Shown in pieces: positions 50,484 through 59,382 of a DNA stretch of 64,000 nucleotides. The position numbers were made by a program, and so were the translations under genes. How positions within the stretch are numbered: position 1 is the first letter of the stretch; each line of letters opens with the position of its first letter. The notes under the pieces were generated by a model. The model ran no database searches and was not told where the DNA came from. It worked only from the letters and a program-made list of their open reading frames with translations. The stretch is from an uncultured Duncaniella sp. (GTDB lineage Bacteria; Bacteroidota; Bacteroidia; Bacteroidales; Muribaculaceae), in the NCBI GenBank assembly GCA_910586665.1, contig CAJUIX010000008.1, forward strand, positions 62,001 through 126,000, written 5' to 3'.

Positions 50484-51023
50484 TCAGATTTTAGGCAGTT
50501 CCATGCCCTTGAGTATGGCTTCCTTGTTGATGGGTAGGAGGTGGTGGTGACGCTCGGGAAGGGTCTTCCTGAGCCCCTTCATGACTGCCTCGACCGGCAA
50601 TAGCGGGCGCACCTTCAGCAGCGCGCCGAGAAGCACCATGTTGTAGGCCTTGCTCGACGGGAGCTGGAATGTGGCCTCCATAGCGTCGACGGGATAGATG
50701 TTGATGTCCGTGCGCGTCGGCGCGTGGTGGATGCTGTAGGGGTCGTAGATGAGCGTGCCTCCGGGCTTGATTTTCTTCTCGAACTTGTCGAGGCTCTGCT
50801 GGTTGAGAATCACCGCAGTGTCATAAGAATTGAGCACGGGGCTGCTGATAGGCGCATCGGAGAGGATTACGGTCACGTTGGCCGTGCCGCCGCGCTGCTC
50901 GGGGCCGTAGGCGGGCATCCACGTCACTTCGAGACCGTCCATGAGGGCCGCGTAGGCAAGAATCTTACCCATTGAGAGCACTCCCTGGCCGCCGAAGCCT
51001 GCTATGATGATTTCTTCTTTCAT
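50484..51023 (-). CDS. 2-oxoacid:ferredoxin oxidoreductase, gamma subunit
   Basis: A 179-residue subunit of the TPP- and CoA-dependent enzyme that oxidatively decarboxylates 2-oxo acids and reduces ferredoxin. It opens with EEIIIAGFGGQGVLSMGKIL, the glycine-rich signature of the gamma domain, followed by WMPAYGPEQRGGTANVTVIL. Full length for a separate gamma subunit. It is the last gene of a four-gene operon, 39 bp after the beta subunit. Whether the complex prefers 2-oxoglutarate (Kor), branched-chain oxo acids (Vor) or others cannot be settled from motifs. Confidence 0.92.
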   Translation of the reverse strand: MKEEIIIAGFGGQGVLSMGKILAYAALMDGLEVTWMPAYGPEQRGGTANVTVILSDAPISSPVLNSYDTAVILNQQSLDKFEKKIKPGGTLIYDPYSIHHAPTRTDINIYPVDAMEATFQLPSSKAYNMVLLGALLKVRPLLPVEAVMKGLRKTLPERHHHLLPINKEAILKGMELPKI

Positions 51024-51062
51024 TCCTGTGAGTTTTGAAGTTGCTTGTGAGGAAGGTCTCCC

Positions 51063-51833
51063 CTACTCTTTCGATGTATCCTTTAGGTCGCCGACTGGAT
51101 ATTTGGCAAACATGTGCTCTTCCATCCATTCGTTGGACTTCGCGGGGCTCATTTTCCAGCCCGAATTGCATGTGGAGACTATTTCGACCACCGACGTGCC
51201 GCGCCCGGCCATTGAATTTTCAAAAGCCTTACGGATAGCCTTCTTGGCCTTGCGGACGGCCGGGGCGGTGTGGACGCTCTGGCGGGTGACGTAGCATGTG
51301 CCGTCGAGCATGGCAAGAATCTCAGTGATTCGGAGGGGGTAGCCGTTGAGGTCCACGCGGCGGCCGTAGGGAGTGGTGGATGTCACCTGCCCTTCGAGCG
51401 TTGTCGGTGCCATCTGTCCGCCGGTCATGCCGTAGATGCCGTTGTTGATAAAGATAATGGCTATGTTCTCGCCACGGTTGGCGGCATGGATGGTCTCGGC
51501 GGTACCGATTGCGGCAAGGTCGCCGTCGCCCTGGTAGGTGAACACGAGGCGCGAGGGGTTGAGGCGCTTCGCCGCAGTGGCCACCGCGGGTGCGCGGCCG
51601 TGGGCGGCCTCGATCCAGTCGATGTCGATATAGTTGTAGGCCATGACCGCACAGCCCACAGGCGCAATGGCTATGGCGATGTGCTCGGCGCCCATTTCCT
51701 CTATTACCTCTGCCACAAGCTTGTGGACCACTCCGTGGGAGCATCCGGGGCAATAGTGCATGGTGTTGTCGTTGAGCAAGCGTGGCTTGGTCTCGACTAT
51801 GTTGGCGGCTTGTTTGATTTCTTCAGGAGTCAT
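51063..51833 (-). CDS. 2-oxoacid:ferredoxin oxidoreductase, beta (TPP-binding) subunit
   Basis: A 256-residue subunit that binds thiamine pyrophosphate. Key motifs are YCPGCSHGVVHKLV near residue 28, the TPP loop YQGDGDLAAIG and, about 30 residues later, FINNGIYGMTGGQMAPTT, the usual GDG...N pattern for Mg-TPP. A conserved GRGTSVVEIVSTCNSGW lies near the C-terminus. It is 5 bp downstream of the alpha subunit gene and 39 bp upstream of gamma. Length is normal for the two-domain beta subunit. Confidence 0.93.
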   Translation of the reverse strand: MTPEEIKQAANIVETKPRLLNDNTMHYCPGCSHGVVHKLVAEVIEEMGAEHIAIAIAPVGCAVMAYNYIDIDWIEAAHGRAPAVATAAKRLNPSRLVFTYQGDGDLAAIGTAETIHAANRGENIAIIFINNGIYGMTGGQMAPTTLEGQVTSTTPYGRRVDLNGYPLRITEILAMLDGTCYVTRQSVHTAPAVRKAKKAIRKAFENSMAGRGTSVVEIVSTCNSGWKMSPAKSNEWMEEHMFAKYPVGDLKDTSKE

Positions 51834-51838
51834 GACAC

Positions 51839-52921
51839 TTACTTTTCAATAATGTTTCTGATAGCATCGAGGACGTCGGAGGGGTCCATGACTATGCCGC
51901 CCATGCGGCCGTAGTGGTGCACGGGGACTTGCTCGTCGAGACTCAGACGCACATCCTCGATCATCTGACCTGCGTTGAGCTCGACCACGAGTATCGACTT
52001 CACCTGCTTGCTCAGGCGCTTCACTTCCTCGGTCGGGAAGGGCCACAGAGTTATCGGACGCAGGATACCCACCTTCAGTCCCTCGGCGCGGGCCTCCTCC
52101 ATAGCTTTCTGGCAGATTCGGGCCACACAGCCGAAAGCGACTATGAGGTAGTCGCAATCCTCGGTGCAGTGTTCCTCGAAGCGCACCTCGTTGGCCGAGA
52201 TGAGGCTGTAGGTCTGCTGGAGGCGAATGTTGTTCTGCTCCATGACCACGGGGTCAAGCTCCAGGGTCGTGAGTATGTTTGGTTTGCGCGATTCCGGACG
52301 CCCTGTCACCGCCCAGGGACACTGGGCAGCAATCTCCTCGTCGGTGCGGCGCGGACGGAAGGGGGGAAGGACCACCTTCTCCATCATCTGCCCTACCACT
52401 CCGTCGGCGAGCATCATGACAGGATTGCGGTATTTGAAGGCGAGGTCGAAGCCAAGGCCGACGAAGTCAGCCATCTCCTGCACCGAAGCCGGCGCGAGGA
52501 CTATCAGGTGGTAGTCGCCGTGGCCTCCGCCCTTCGTGGCCTGGAAATAATCGGCCTGCGAGGGCTGGATAGTGCCGAGGCCGGGGCCTCCGCGCATACA
52601 GTTGATGATAAGGGCCGGAAGCTGGCCGGCGGCGATATATGAGATGCCCTCCTGCTTCAGACTCACACCCGGGCTCGACGAGGAGGTCATGCAGGCCTTT
52701 CCCGTGGCGGCCCCGCCATAGACCATGTTAATGGCTGCGATCTCGCTCTCGGCCTGAAGCACCACCATGCCGGTGGTCTCCCAAGGCATAAGTTCCTCAA
52801 GGGTCTCGAGAATCTCGCTCTGAGGGGTGATAGGGTAGCCGAAATAGCCGTCGACGCCATAGCGGACAGCGGCATGGGCCACCGCCTCATTGCCTTTCAT
52901 CAATCTGACATCATCTTCCAT
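51839..52921 (-). CDS. vorB: 2-oxoacid:ferredoxin oxidoreductase, alpha subunit (VorB-like)
   Basis: A 360-residue alpha subunit with the pyrimidine-binding region GYPITPQSEILETLEEL, then AESEIAAINMVYGGAATGKACMTSSSSPG and GGPGLGTIQPSQADYFQATKGGGHGDY. It includes the substrate-channel threonine/serine-rich loop and the C-terminal core domain. In Bacteroidales this type is usually annotated as 3-methyl-2-oxobutanoate dehydrogenase subunit VorB; that label is convention, not shown here. It follows the ferredoxin-like subunit by 94 bp and precedes beta by 5 bp. Confidence 0.9.
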   Translation of the reverse strand: MEDDVRLMKGNEAVAHAAVRYGVDGYFGYPITPQSEILETLEELMPWETTGMVVLQAESEIAAINMVYGGAATGKACMTSSSSPGVSLKQEGISYIAAGQLPALIINCMRGGPGLGTIQPSQADYFQATKGGGHGDYHLIVLAPASVQEMADFVGLGFDLAFKYRNPVMMLADGVVGQMMEKVVLPPFRPRRTDEEIAAQCPWAVTGRPESRKPNILTTLELDPVVMEQNNIRLQQTYSLISANEVRFEEHCTEDCDYLIVAFGCVARICQKAMEEARAEGLKVGILRPITLWPFPTEEVKRLSKQVKSILVVELNAGQMIEDVRLSLDEQVPVHHYGRMGGIVMDPSDVLDAIRNIIEK

Positions 52922-53015
52922 AGTTGCGCATATATGTGTATCGGCGGCGTGTGGGCGCCGCGCTGTAGTTTAGAGTTTATTGTAAGTTTCGTAAGGAAGC
53001 CCGGGAAGAAAACCA

Positions 53016-53246
53016 TTATTTCTCCACGACACGGTAGACAGTGATGCAGCCGTCGGGACAAACTGTCGCGCAGGCGGCACAACCGATGCACTTTTCGGGA
53101 TTCACGTCTGTTGCAAAATGGTATCCCCTGTCATTGACTTCCTTGGGCTGGAGGCGCAGCACGTCACACGGACATGCCACCACGCAGAGGTCGCATCCTT
53201 TGCAACGCTCGCGGTTTATCTCGACAGCTCCTATAACTTTTGCCAT
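53016..53246 (-). CDS. 2-oxoacid:ferredoxin oxidoreductase, delta (2x[4Fe-4S]) subunit
   Basis: A 76-residue ferredoxin-like protein with two complete cluster motifs, CKGCDLCVVACP and CIGCAACATVCP, each C-x2-C-x2-C-x3-C(P). It carries electrons from the TPP site to external ferredoxin. It is the first gene of the four-gene operon and follows a TAAATTTG promoter box. Confidence 0.93.
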   Translation of the reverse strand: MAKVIGAVEINRERCKGCDLCVVACPCDVLRLQPKEVNDRGYHFATDVNPEKCIGCAACATVCPDGCITVYRVVEK

Positions 53247-53328
53247 ATCATTAGCGATTAATTACGATTGTGAGGCCGGGGAGGGATATGTATGTGTGAA
53301 GCCTCGTTGAAAACATACTTTTTCAACA

Positions 53329-53336
53329 CAAATTTA
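53329..53336 (-). promoter_or_regulatory. -7 box of the 2-oxoacid oxidoreductase operon
   Basis: The minus strand reads TAAATTTG, 82 bp upstream of the ferredoxin-subunit ATG. The -33 region has no clear TTTG. Confidence 0.5.
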
Positions 53337-53455
53337 GAGATAAATATTTGTTTAGCTACCGTTTTAATAAAACTTTAACCATTTGCACACTTGTTAAAAA
53401 CTTGTGTAATCGGCCATAATAGACCATGTTTTAGTATATTAAGGACAAATATCGG

Positions 53456-54184
53456 TTAATTTGCCTTGCAAAATGTGAAAATATATTTATCAAGATTTGT
53501 ATTCGCGACACGGATTTTCACAGCGCTCACCCCGGGACGGTTCCAGAATTCGCCTATGTCGAAGGAGGCGAAGTAGGCGCGGTCGTGATAGTCGGTCGGC
53601 TCGTTCATGATATGGACGAGATAGAATTCAGGGACATCCGAATCGGCCGTAGCCGGGTCGAGCACGAGGGTAAAGACTCTCGGCTCGGTGGAATAAGTAA
53701 GTCTCAGGTGGAAATTGATATGGCTCCCCGTGCGCCACGCGCTGTAGAGATAGACCTTGTCGCGGTTCCACTGCGAGTATTCATCCTTCCACTCCTTGTC
53801 GGCAGGCCCCTGGTTGATGCGCGAGGCCGAAAGAAGGCGGATGTTGCCGCTGACGTATGGCTTGCCACCCTCTGGAATGTAGCGGATCATCAGGCGCGTC
53901 CCATTGTCGACCTCCTTGAGGGTGACGTCGGAGCTTAGAGTGACAAGCGGGGAATCATCGACCTGGCGGAAGCTGAACACAGAGCCGCTTGAGGCTGACG
54001 CCGGCCCCTCGTAAGTGACGATATCCCATAGCTGCATGTCGACAGGCCCGTCGACACCGTCGTCGTCGGAGCACGACGAAAACTGTGCGAGCCCGAGCAG
54101 CAACACTACGAGGAGCACGATGCGCCCCGACACGGCCGAGAAGGCATCTCGAGCCATATTTGTGGCTTGGTAGGATGTTTTCAT
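53456..54184 (-). CDS. NigD-like lipoprotein
   Basis: A 242-residue protein with a long N-terminal region, a hydrophobic segment and a lipobox ending SSC (about residues 35-38), so a probable membrane-anchored lipoprotein. The body has mostly beta-type sequence (VFSFRQVDDSPLVTLSSDV, INFHLRLTYSTEPRVFTLVL) and ends KIRVANTNLDKYIFTFCKAN. The layout fits the NigD-like family of Bacteroides, but the match is loose. The start overlaps the stop of the LolD-type gene by 4 bp (ATGA), so translation is coupled; a later ATG (ten codons in) is possible but would break this overlap. Confidence 0.7.
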   Translation of the reverse strand: MKTSYQATNMARDAFSAVSGRIVLLVVLLLGLAQFSSCSDDDGVDGPVDMQLWDIVTYEGPASASSGSVFSFRQVDDSPLVTLSSDVTLKEVDNGTRLMIRYIPEGGKPYVSGNIRLLSASRINQGPADKEWKDEYSQWNRDKVYLYSAWRTGSHINFHLRLTYSTEPRVFTLVLDPATADSDVPEFYLVHIMNEPTDYHDRAYFASFDIGEFWNRPGVSAVKIRVANTNLDKYIFTFCKAN

Positions 54185-54831
54185 ATGATAATACCGTCCT
54201 GCATACGGATCACGCGGTCAGAATTCAATGCAAGAGTGTCGTCGTGCGTGACAATGATGAATGTCTTTCCTGTGGCGGCACGGAGGTCGAAGAACAGCTT
54301 GTAGAGTTCGGCACGGTTATGGCTGTCGAGGCTGCCGGTCGGCTCGTCGGCAAGAATCACCTTCGGGTCGTTGACCAGCGCGCGCGCCACAGCAGCCCTC
54401 TGGCGCTCTCCGCCCGACAGCTGCGAGGGGCGGTGGTCAAGACGAGCACCGAGGCCAAGCTCGTCGAGCAGGCGTCCGGCGCGGTTGAAGGCATCAGCCC
54501 TGCGCGAGCCGGCTATCAAGGCCGGAAGCGCCACGTTTTCCTCCAGGGTGAACTCGGGGAGCAGCCGATGGAACTGGAACACGAAGCCCATATTTCGGTT
54601 GCGGAAGCGCGCGAGCTTGGCATCCTTCATTTTTGTGATGTCCTCGCCGTCAAACTTCACACTGCCGCTGTCGGCACGCTCAAGCGAGCCGATAATCTGC
54701 AGCAGCGTGGTCTTTCCGGCGCCGCTCGGCCCCACGATTGTGAGCATCTCCCCGTCCGATATGGACAGAGAGACACCCTTGAGCACCTGGAGTTTGTCGA
54801 AACTCTTGTAAATATCCTTAACCTCTATCAT
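54181..54831 (-). CDS. lolD: ABC transporter ATP-binding protein, LolD type
   Basis: A 216-residue ATPase with Walker A GPSGAGKTT at about 34-42, Q-loop in FVFQFHRLLPEFT, signature LSGGERQRAAVARAL, Walker B VILADEPTGSLD and the H-loop in FIIVTHDD. The sequence around the Q-loop (HRLLPEFTLEENVALP) is typical of LolD/MacB-type ATPases that work with FtsX-fold permeases in lipoprotein release. No LolC/LolE permease is adjacent; instead a lipoprotein gene is translationally coupled downstream, which is a suggestive pairing. Confidence 0.88.
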   Translation of the reverse strand: MIEVKDIYKSFDKLQVLKGVSLSISDGEMLTIVGPSGAGKTTLLQIIGSLERADSGSVKFDGEDITKMKDAKLARFRNRNMGFVFQFHRLLPEFTLEENVALPALIAGSRRADAFNRAGRLLDELGLGARLDHRPSQLSGGERQRAAVARALVNDPKVILADEPTGSLDSHNRAELYKLFFDLRAATGKTFIIVTHDDTLALNSDRVIRMQDGIII

Positions 54832-54876
54832 GCAGGTTATTGTATGACTGAATAATGTGATGACTTGGCAGCCGCG

Positions 54877-55857
54877 TCAGATAGAGAGGCGGCGCAGGGT
54901 CTCAAGAAGCTCGCGGTTGATAGGCTTGTCGTTCTTGATAGCCTTCGAGAAGGGGACATAGACAATCTCGTCGTTGCGGATACCTATCATGACGTTGCGC
55001 TGCTCCTCAAGAAGGGCGTCGATAGCTGCCGCGCCCATGCGCGAGGCGAGTATGCGGTCATAGGCTGTCGGCGAACCGCCGCGCTGGAGGTGTCCGAGGA
55101 TGGACACTCGCACATCATAGCCGGGATACTCTGTTTTCACACGCTGTGCAAGCCCCATAGCCCCGCCGGTCACCGGGCTTTCGGCCACGAGGACGATCGA
55201 CGAGTTCTTGCTCTTGCGGAAGCCGTTCTCGATAAGTTCGGCCAACTGGTCGACCTCGGTAGAAATCTCCGGGATAATGGCCGCCTCGGCACCCGACGCG
55301 ATTGCACCGTTGAGGGCAAGGAAGCCGGCGTCGCGACCCATGACCTCGATGAAGAAGAGGCGCTCGTGGCTCGTGGCAGTGTCACGAATTTTGTCGACGC
55401 ACTGCATGATAGTGTTGAGCGCGGTGTCGTAGCCGATAGTCGAGTCAGTGCCGAAAAGGTCGTTATCAATAGTTCCAGGCAGGCCGATAATCGGGAAGTT
55501 GAACTCGTTGGCGAAGATGCGCGCGCCGGTAAGCGAGCCGTCGCCGCCGATGACCACGAGGGCATCGATTTCATGACGCTTCAGGTTGTCGAAGGCAAGC
55601 TGGCGCCCTTCGGGAGTGGTGAATTCCTTGCAGCGGGCGGTCTTCAGGATAGTGCCGCCGGCCTGTATGATATTTGAGACATTTTGCGTCTTAAACTCCT
55701 GTATTTCATCCGTTATTAGGCCTTTGTAGCCACGGTATATGCCTTTGACACGCAGGCCGCCGTAGATTGCGGAGCGGGTGACGGCACGGATAGCAGCGTT
55801 CATGCCCGGGGCGTCACCGCCGGAGGTCAGAATACCTACACATTTGATTTCTGCCAT
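54877..55857 (-). CDS. pfkA: 6-phosphofructokinase, ATP-dependent type
   Basis: Phosphorylates fructose 6-phosphate to fructose 1,6-bisphosphate in glycolysis. The 326 residues carry GVLTSGGDAPGMNAAIRAV, the GGDGSLTGA loop, the active-site PGTIDNDLFGTDSTIGYDTAL and MGRDAGFLA. Glycine rather than aspartate in the GGDGS loop favours ATP over pyrophosphate as donor (family knowledge). Length is that of bacterial PfkA. The gene lies between the LolD-type gene and the cyclophilin gene, all in one direction; a TACTTTCG sequence upstream is a weak promoter candidate. Confidence 0.94.
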   Translation of the reverse strand: MAEIKCVGILTSGGDAPGMNAAIRAVTRSAIYGGLRVKGIYRGYKGLITDEIQEFKTQNVSNIIQAGGTILKTARCKEFTTPEGRQLAFDNLKRHEIDALVVIGGDGSLTGARIFANEFNFPIIGLPGTIDNDLFGTDSTIGYDTALNTIMQCVDKIRDTATSHERLFFIEVMGRDAGFLALNGAIASGAEAAIIPEISTEVDQLAELIENGFRKSKNSSIVLVAESPVTGGAMGLAQRVKTEYPGYDVRVSILGHLQRGGSPTAYDRILASRMGAAAIDALLEEQRNVMIGIRNDEIVYVPFSKAIKNDKPINRELLETLRRLSI

Positions 55858-55915
55858 AATTTTACGTTTTATATGGGTAAGCGAAAGTATGATTTCTCTG
55901 ATTTATGCGCGCCGA

Positions 55916-56764
55916 TCAGGGGAGCACGGTGGCTGATATTATGCGCACGTCCTCGAGCGGACGGTCATTGCCGTCGGTCTCGACCTTCTGGATTTTATCG
56001 ACCACATCCATGCCTGAAAGCACGCGACCGAACACCGTGTAGCCTCCGTCGAGGTGGGGAGTGCCACCCTCGCGGAAATAAGTGTCACGCTGCTCCTGGG
56101 TATAGAACGTCGAATCGTTGGCCGTCAGCTTCTCGGTCTCGGCGGCAAGCTTGTCGCGCAGGGCGTCGAGGCCGGCGTAGTCACGGTTGCGACGCATCGA
56201 CATGATGCTGTCGCGATATTCCTGTGAGAGGCGGTCAAAAACGGCCTGTTTCTTCTGCATGACACCCTTCTTCTCCATCGCGTCGAGCTGTGCGGGAGCA
56301 AATTTCTTGCCTGTGACGATGTAGAACTGCGAGCCGGACGACTTGCGCTCCGGGTTCACATTGTCGCCCTGACGGGCTGCCGCGATAGCGCCGCGGTGGT
56401 GATAGTGTTTGGGAAAATCAATCTCAGCCTCGATTTCGTAGGGCATGTCGCCCCCGCCGAGCATCTTACCCTTGGGTGCGTCCTTCGACTCTGGATCCCC
56501 AGCCTGGACCATAAAGTCGTTGATGACACGGTGGAAAAGCAGACCGTCATAATGGCCTGACTTGACAAGCTTTACGAAATTTTCAGTGTGGCGGGGAGTG
56601 TCGCCATAAAGGAGGATGGTGATGTCGCCGAGGGTCGTGTGTAGGAGCACCTTGACATCGCCCGGATTTTCTTGAGTCTGTGACATAGCTTTATGAACTT
56701 GCTGGGCGCGCAGGCAGACCACAGTCGCCAGTGCCGCCAATGTTATGAGTAAAAATTTTTTCAT
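55916..56764 (-). CDS. Periplasmic cyclophilin-type peptidylprolyl isomerase
   Basis: Accelerates proline isomerisation during protein folding. The 282 residues begin with a signal peptide (to about residue 20). The cyclophilin core reads TTLGDITILLYGDTPRHTENFVKL, LLFHRVINDFMVQAGDP, SSGSQFYIVTG and, after an inserted charged helical segment of about 80 residues, DGGYTVFGRVLSGMDVVDKI. The active-site arginine (FHRVI) and the FMVQAGD segment are intact. The insert is common in Bacteroidales homologues. Its start overlaps the stop of the glycosyltransferase gene by 4 bp. Confidence 0.9.
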   Translation of the reverse strand: MKKFLLITLAALATVVCLRAQQVHKAMSQTQENPGDVKVLLHTTLGDITILLYGDTPRHTENFVKLVKSGHYDGLLFHRVINDFMVQAGDPESKDAPKGKMLGGGDMPYEIEAEIDFPKHYHHRGAIAAARQGDNVNPERKSSGSQFYIVTGKKFAPAQLDAMEKKGVMQKKQAVFDRLSQEYRDSIMSMRRNRDYAGLDALRDKLAAETEKLTANDSTFYTQEQRDTYFREGGTPHLDGGYTVFGRVLSGMDVVDKIQKVETDGNDRPLEDVRIISATVLP

Positions 56765-57834
56765 GAATAAGCATCAATTATTTTATCAACGAAACGTCCG
56801 TAGGAGAGGTGGGAGTTGAAATATTCGTGACCTGCCGAGGCTATGCGCTTTCGGAGAGCCTCATCATCTAATAAACTCGCTATGGCACCTGCGAGTTGAA
56901 CCGCGTCGCCCGAATTTACCAAAAGGCCGGTCACTCCGTCGGTCACATATTCGGGCTGACCTCCGTTGTTGCTGGTGACTATCGCCACACCTCCCTGCTG
57001 GAACTCTATGTTCGATAGGCAGAAGGGGTCACGGAACACCGACGGCGCCACCCCGATGTCGGCCTGTCTCATCAAGGCCCTCGCATGGGTGGTGAATCCA
57101 TAGAAATGCACCCTGTCGGCTATCCCTCCGGCGCGGGCTGCCTTCATAAGCTTGTCGGCATAGTCAGCCGGGCGGCATGCGCCCAGGAATACTAATGCGA
57201 AAGGCCGGTCGGCTATGCGGCCGAGGGCGTCGACCAGCACGCCGCACCCTTTAGACTCCCTCACACGACCCGAAAAGACGATGAGAGGGACGGAAGCAGG
57301 TATGCCAAACTTCTCCCTTAGCGACTCGGCGGCAGTGTCGGCATACGGGGGTATGCTGTTGTGGACCACAACACACTTTTCCTCCGGGAACCACCGATTG
57401 GCCCCGTGCCATGAACGCTTGGTCATGCCGGAGACAAAGACTATCCTGTGAAGCTGACGGAAGAAACGGCGGAAGAGCGGGTTGACAGGGGTACGGTGCG
57501 CGTCGTGGCGTGTCAGCACTATCCGCGCACGGCTTCCAGACTTTTTCTTTGCAAGGACGGCTATGGGGACAGCCTTGACGCTGTGGACATGAACCACGTC
57601 GGCATCCCTTATAATCTCGGCGAGGCCTGATATGGTGCGAAGGTCCAATGACCAAGAAAATGGGAGCGCCCGGCAGTCGACAGCATCCTCACGCAGGTGG
57701 GAAGCGACAGCCTCGGAGTCGCGCGAGACGTAGCTGACACTGTGTCCGCGCGCCGCAAGCTCACTTCCGAGGTCGAGGACATACTGCTCGGCTCCGCCCC
57801 AGACCTTTCCGGGAAAGACCTGCACTACCTTCAT
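56761..57834 (-). CDS. GT4-family glycosyltransferase
   Basis: Transfers a sugar from a nucleotide sugar to an unknown acceptor, probably in surface glycan synthesis. The start is set at the second ATG (MKVVQVFPGKVWGGAEQYV) because GAAGGAGG lies just upstream and the GT4 N-terminal strand starts there; an ATG seven codons earlier is possible. The 357 residues contain the two Rossmann-like halves, with VVHNSIPPYAD, VFSGRVRESKGCGVLVDAL and FGFTTHARALMRQADIGVAPSVFRDPFCLSNIEFQ-like elements (the E-x7-E region is partly altered: DPFCLSNIE). It overlaps the cyclophilin gene by 4 bp and follows a small hypothetical gene by 27 bp. Confidence 0.88.
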   Translation of the reverse strand: MKVVQVFPGKVWGGAEQYVLDLGSELAARGHSVSYVSRDSEAVASHLREDAVDCRALPFSWSLDLRTISGLAEIIRDADVVHVHSVKAVPIAVLAKKKSGSRARIVLTRHDAHRTPVNPLFRRFFRQLHRIVFVSGMTKRSWHGANRWFPEEKCVVVHNSIPPYADTAAESLREKFGIPASVPLIVFSGRVRESKGCGVLVDALGRIADRPFALVFLGACRPADYADKLMKAARAGGIADRVHFYGFTTHARALMRQADIGVAPSVFRDPFCLSNIEFQQGGVAIVTSNNGGQPEYVTDGVTGLLVNSGDAVQLAGAIASLLDDEALRKRIASAGHEYFNSHLSYGRFVDKIIDAYS

Positions 57835-57861
57835 ACTCCCCTCCTTCACATCCATTGGAGC

Positions 57862-58239
57862 TTACAGACAGGAGGTCGGGGTGATGCGCTTGTAGATACG
57901 GCGGAAGTTATCATCGGAGGCATTAAGCTCGTCGATGCGGCTCTCATAGTCGGCACCCCAGATGGCCGTGACAAGATCAGGGAGATAACGGCGCTCACGG
58001 TCACGCTCGATAGCCACTGCTATCAGACGGGAGATTACTCCGGCATAGCTCTCGTGGTTGATGGCGTAGAGATAACGCGCTGCCGAGACGATGAACTGAC
58101 CGGTCGGATCGACAAGTATCATATTGTCGACAAGTTCGTCCATTATATCATCACATTCTCCTATGTGGTTGGCGATATATTCATAGGTCAGAAGCCCGTC
58201 GGGGTCCTGCGAAAGACGTTTCTTTAGCTCTTGTTCCAT
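57862..58239 (-). CDS. Small conserved-looking hypothetical protein
   Basis: A 125-residue acidic, mostly helical soluble protein with no signal peptide. Readable pieces are LLTYEYIANHIGECDDIMDELVDNM, FIVSAARYLYAINHESYAGVISRLI and ERRYLPDLVTAIWGADYESRI. No family recognised. It is the first gene of a leftward run (glycosyltransferase, cyclophilin) and has the best-formed promoter of the window, TTTG-20 bp-TATTTTTG at 58268-58299. Confidence 0.7.
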   Translation of the reverse strand: MEQELKKRLSQDPDGLLTYEYIANHIGECDDIMDELVDNMILVDPTGQFIVSAARYLYAINHESYAGVISRLIAVAIERDRERRYLPDLVTAIWGADYESRIDELNASDDNFRRIYKRITPTSCL

Positions 58240-58267
58240 GAGTCTTTACTGTTAAAGAATAACTCTG

Positions 58268-58299
58268 CAAAAATACTAACAATCCGTTAATATTCCAAA
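58268..58299 (-). promoter_or_regulatory. Complete Bacteroidales promoter (TTTG-20-TATTTTTG)
   Basis: On the minus strand TTTG (58296-58299) is followed after exactly 20 bp by TATTTTTG (58268-58275), 28 bp before the ATG of the hypothetical gene. Both boxes match the Bacteroidetes housekeeping consensus. Confidence 0.75.
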
Positions 58300-58401
58300 T
58301 CGCCTTTTCAGAGCGGGCGACAAACTGTCCTTTTTAAGAACATTTATGGTCAATTATAACAAAAAATCGACTATTTATTGGCATAATAAACCAAAATAAG
58401 C

Positions 58402-58409
58402 TAATTTTG
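58402..58409 (+). promoter_or_regulatory. -7 box of the AraC-ATPase operon
   Basis: TAATTTTG, 55 bp before the AraC-type ATG, with ATTG at 58377-58380 spaced 21 bp upstream. Confidence 0.6.
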
Positions 58410-58464
58410 TCGCGATATAACCGACATCGAAAGTCTACAAATTCATATTTCATAACTCCGAATA

Positions 58465-59376
58465 ATGGGAACTACAATAGACTTATCCCAGCTAACCCCG
58501 CTTGAACATCTGTCCACCGAGTTTTCAACTCTTGACGACGACTATGCCTTCATAAGGATAACCGAGGCTGACCGCGCCTCCGAAATCATGTCGTCAGGAC
58601 CGGTAAGATTCGACGGCATGACGTGGTTCCTGTGTTTCAAGGGGAGTATCGACATTGAAATCAATCTCCACCCGGCCACCTTGCGCGCCAATTCGATCAC
58701 CGTTACAAGCCCGGGGTCGTTCATAGAGGTCAAAAATGTGGACTGGACCGACCTCGACTGCTACATCCTACTCGTGTCGCGCGACTTCATGCGCGATGTC
58801 AACTTCGACCTCAACATCCTCAGCGCCATATCGCCGGCTTCGAAAAACATGAGGGAGAATCCCGTAATGGAGATTCCGTCCGAGGAGGCCAACCTCCTGA
58901 AGAAATATTACGAGATTCTCAACCACAACACCCGTAACTCCGACAGCATATTCAAAAAACCGATAGCGCGCAGCGTCATAGCCGCCCTTACCTACCAGCT
59001 CATGCAGATTGTCAGCACCCGCTATCCGGCCGACGATTCAAGCCAGCAACGCTCGCGCCGCTCGGCCTACGTCAATGACTTCATCAACCTTGTCCATGAG
59101 CACCACCGCCGCCAGCGCTCGGTGGCCTTCTATGCCGACAGACTTTTCATCTCTCCCAAATACCTGTCGCTCATCATCAAGGAGTCGCTCGGACGCTCCG
59201 CGGCAGAAATCATCGACGACTATGTGATTCTCGAAGCCAAGAACATGCTCCGCTTCTCCGGCAAGAACATACAGCAGGTCAGCTACGAGCTGAACTTCCC
59301 CAACCAATCGTCATTCGGCAAGTACTTCAAACACCTTGTCGGCATGTCGCCCTCCGAATACCAACGCTCAAACTAA
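58465..59376 (+). CDS. AraC-family transcription regulator
   Basis: A 303-residue cytoplasmic regulator with a cupin-like N-terminal part (about 45-110; MTWFLCFKGSIDIEINLHPA, ITVTSPGSFIEV) and a C-terminal AraC helix-turn-helix domain (about 190-300). The DNA-binding part has VAFYADRLFISPKYLSLIIKE and IQQVSYELNFPNQSSFGKYFKHLVG, both motifs intact. The next gene, a fused ATPase-DUF4435 protein, starts 6 bp after its stop, so the two are very likely cotranscribed and perhaps coupled. A dedicated AraC regulator with a defence-type ATPase is not an arrangement I know. Confidence 0.9.
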   Translation: MGTTIDLSQLTPLEHLSTEFSTLDDDYAFIRITEADRASEIMSSGPVRFDGMTWFLCFKGSIDIEINLHPATLRANSITVTSPGSFIEVKNVDWTDLDCYILLVSRDFMRDVNFDLNILSAISPASKNMRENPVMEIPSEEANLLKKYYEILNHNTRNSDSIFKKPIARSVIAALTYQLMQIVSTRYPADDSSQQRSRRSAYVNDFINLVHEHHRRQRSVAFYADRLFISPKYLSLIIKESLGRSAAEIIDDYVILEAKNMLRFSGKNIQQVSYELNFPNQSSFGKYFKHLVGMSPSEYQRSN

Positions 59377-59382
59377 GCCAAC

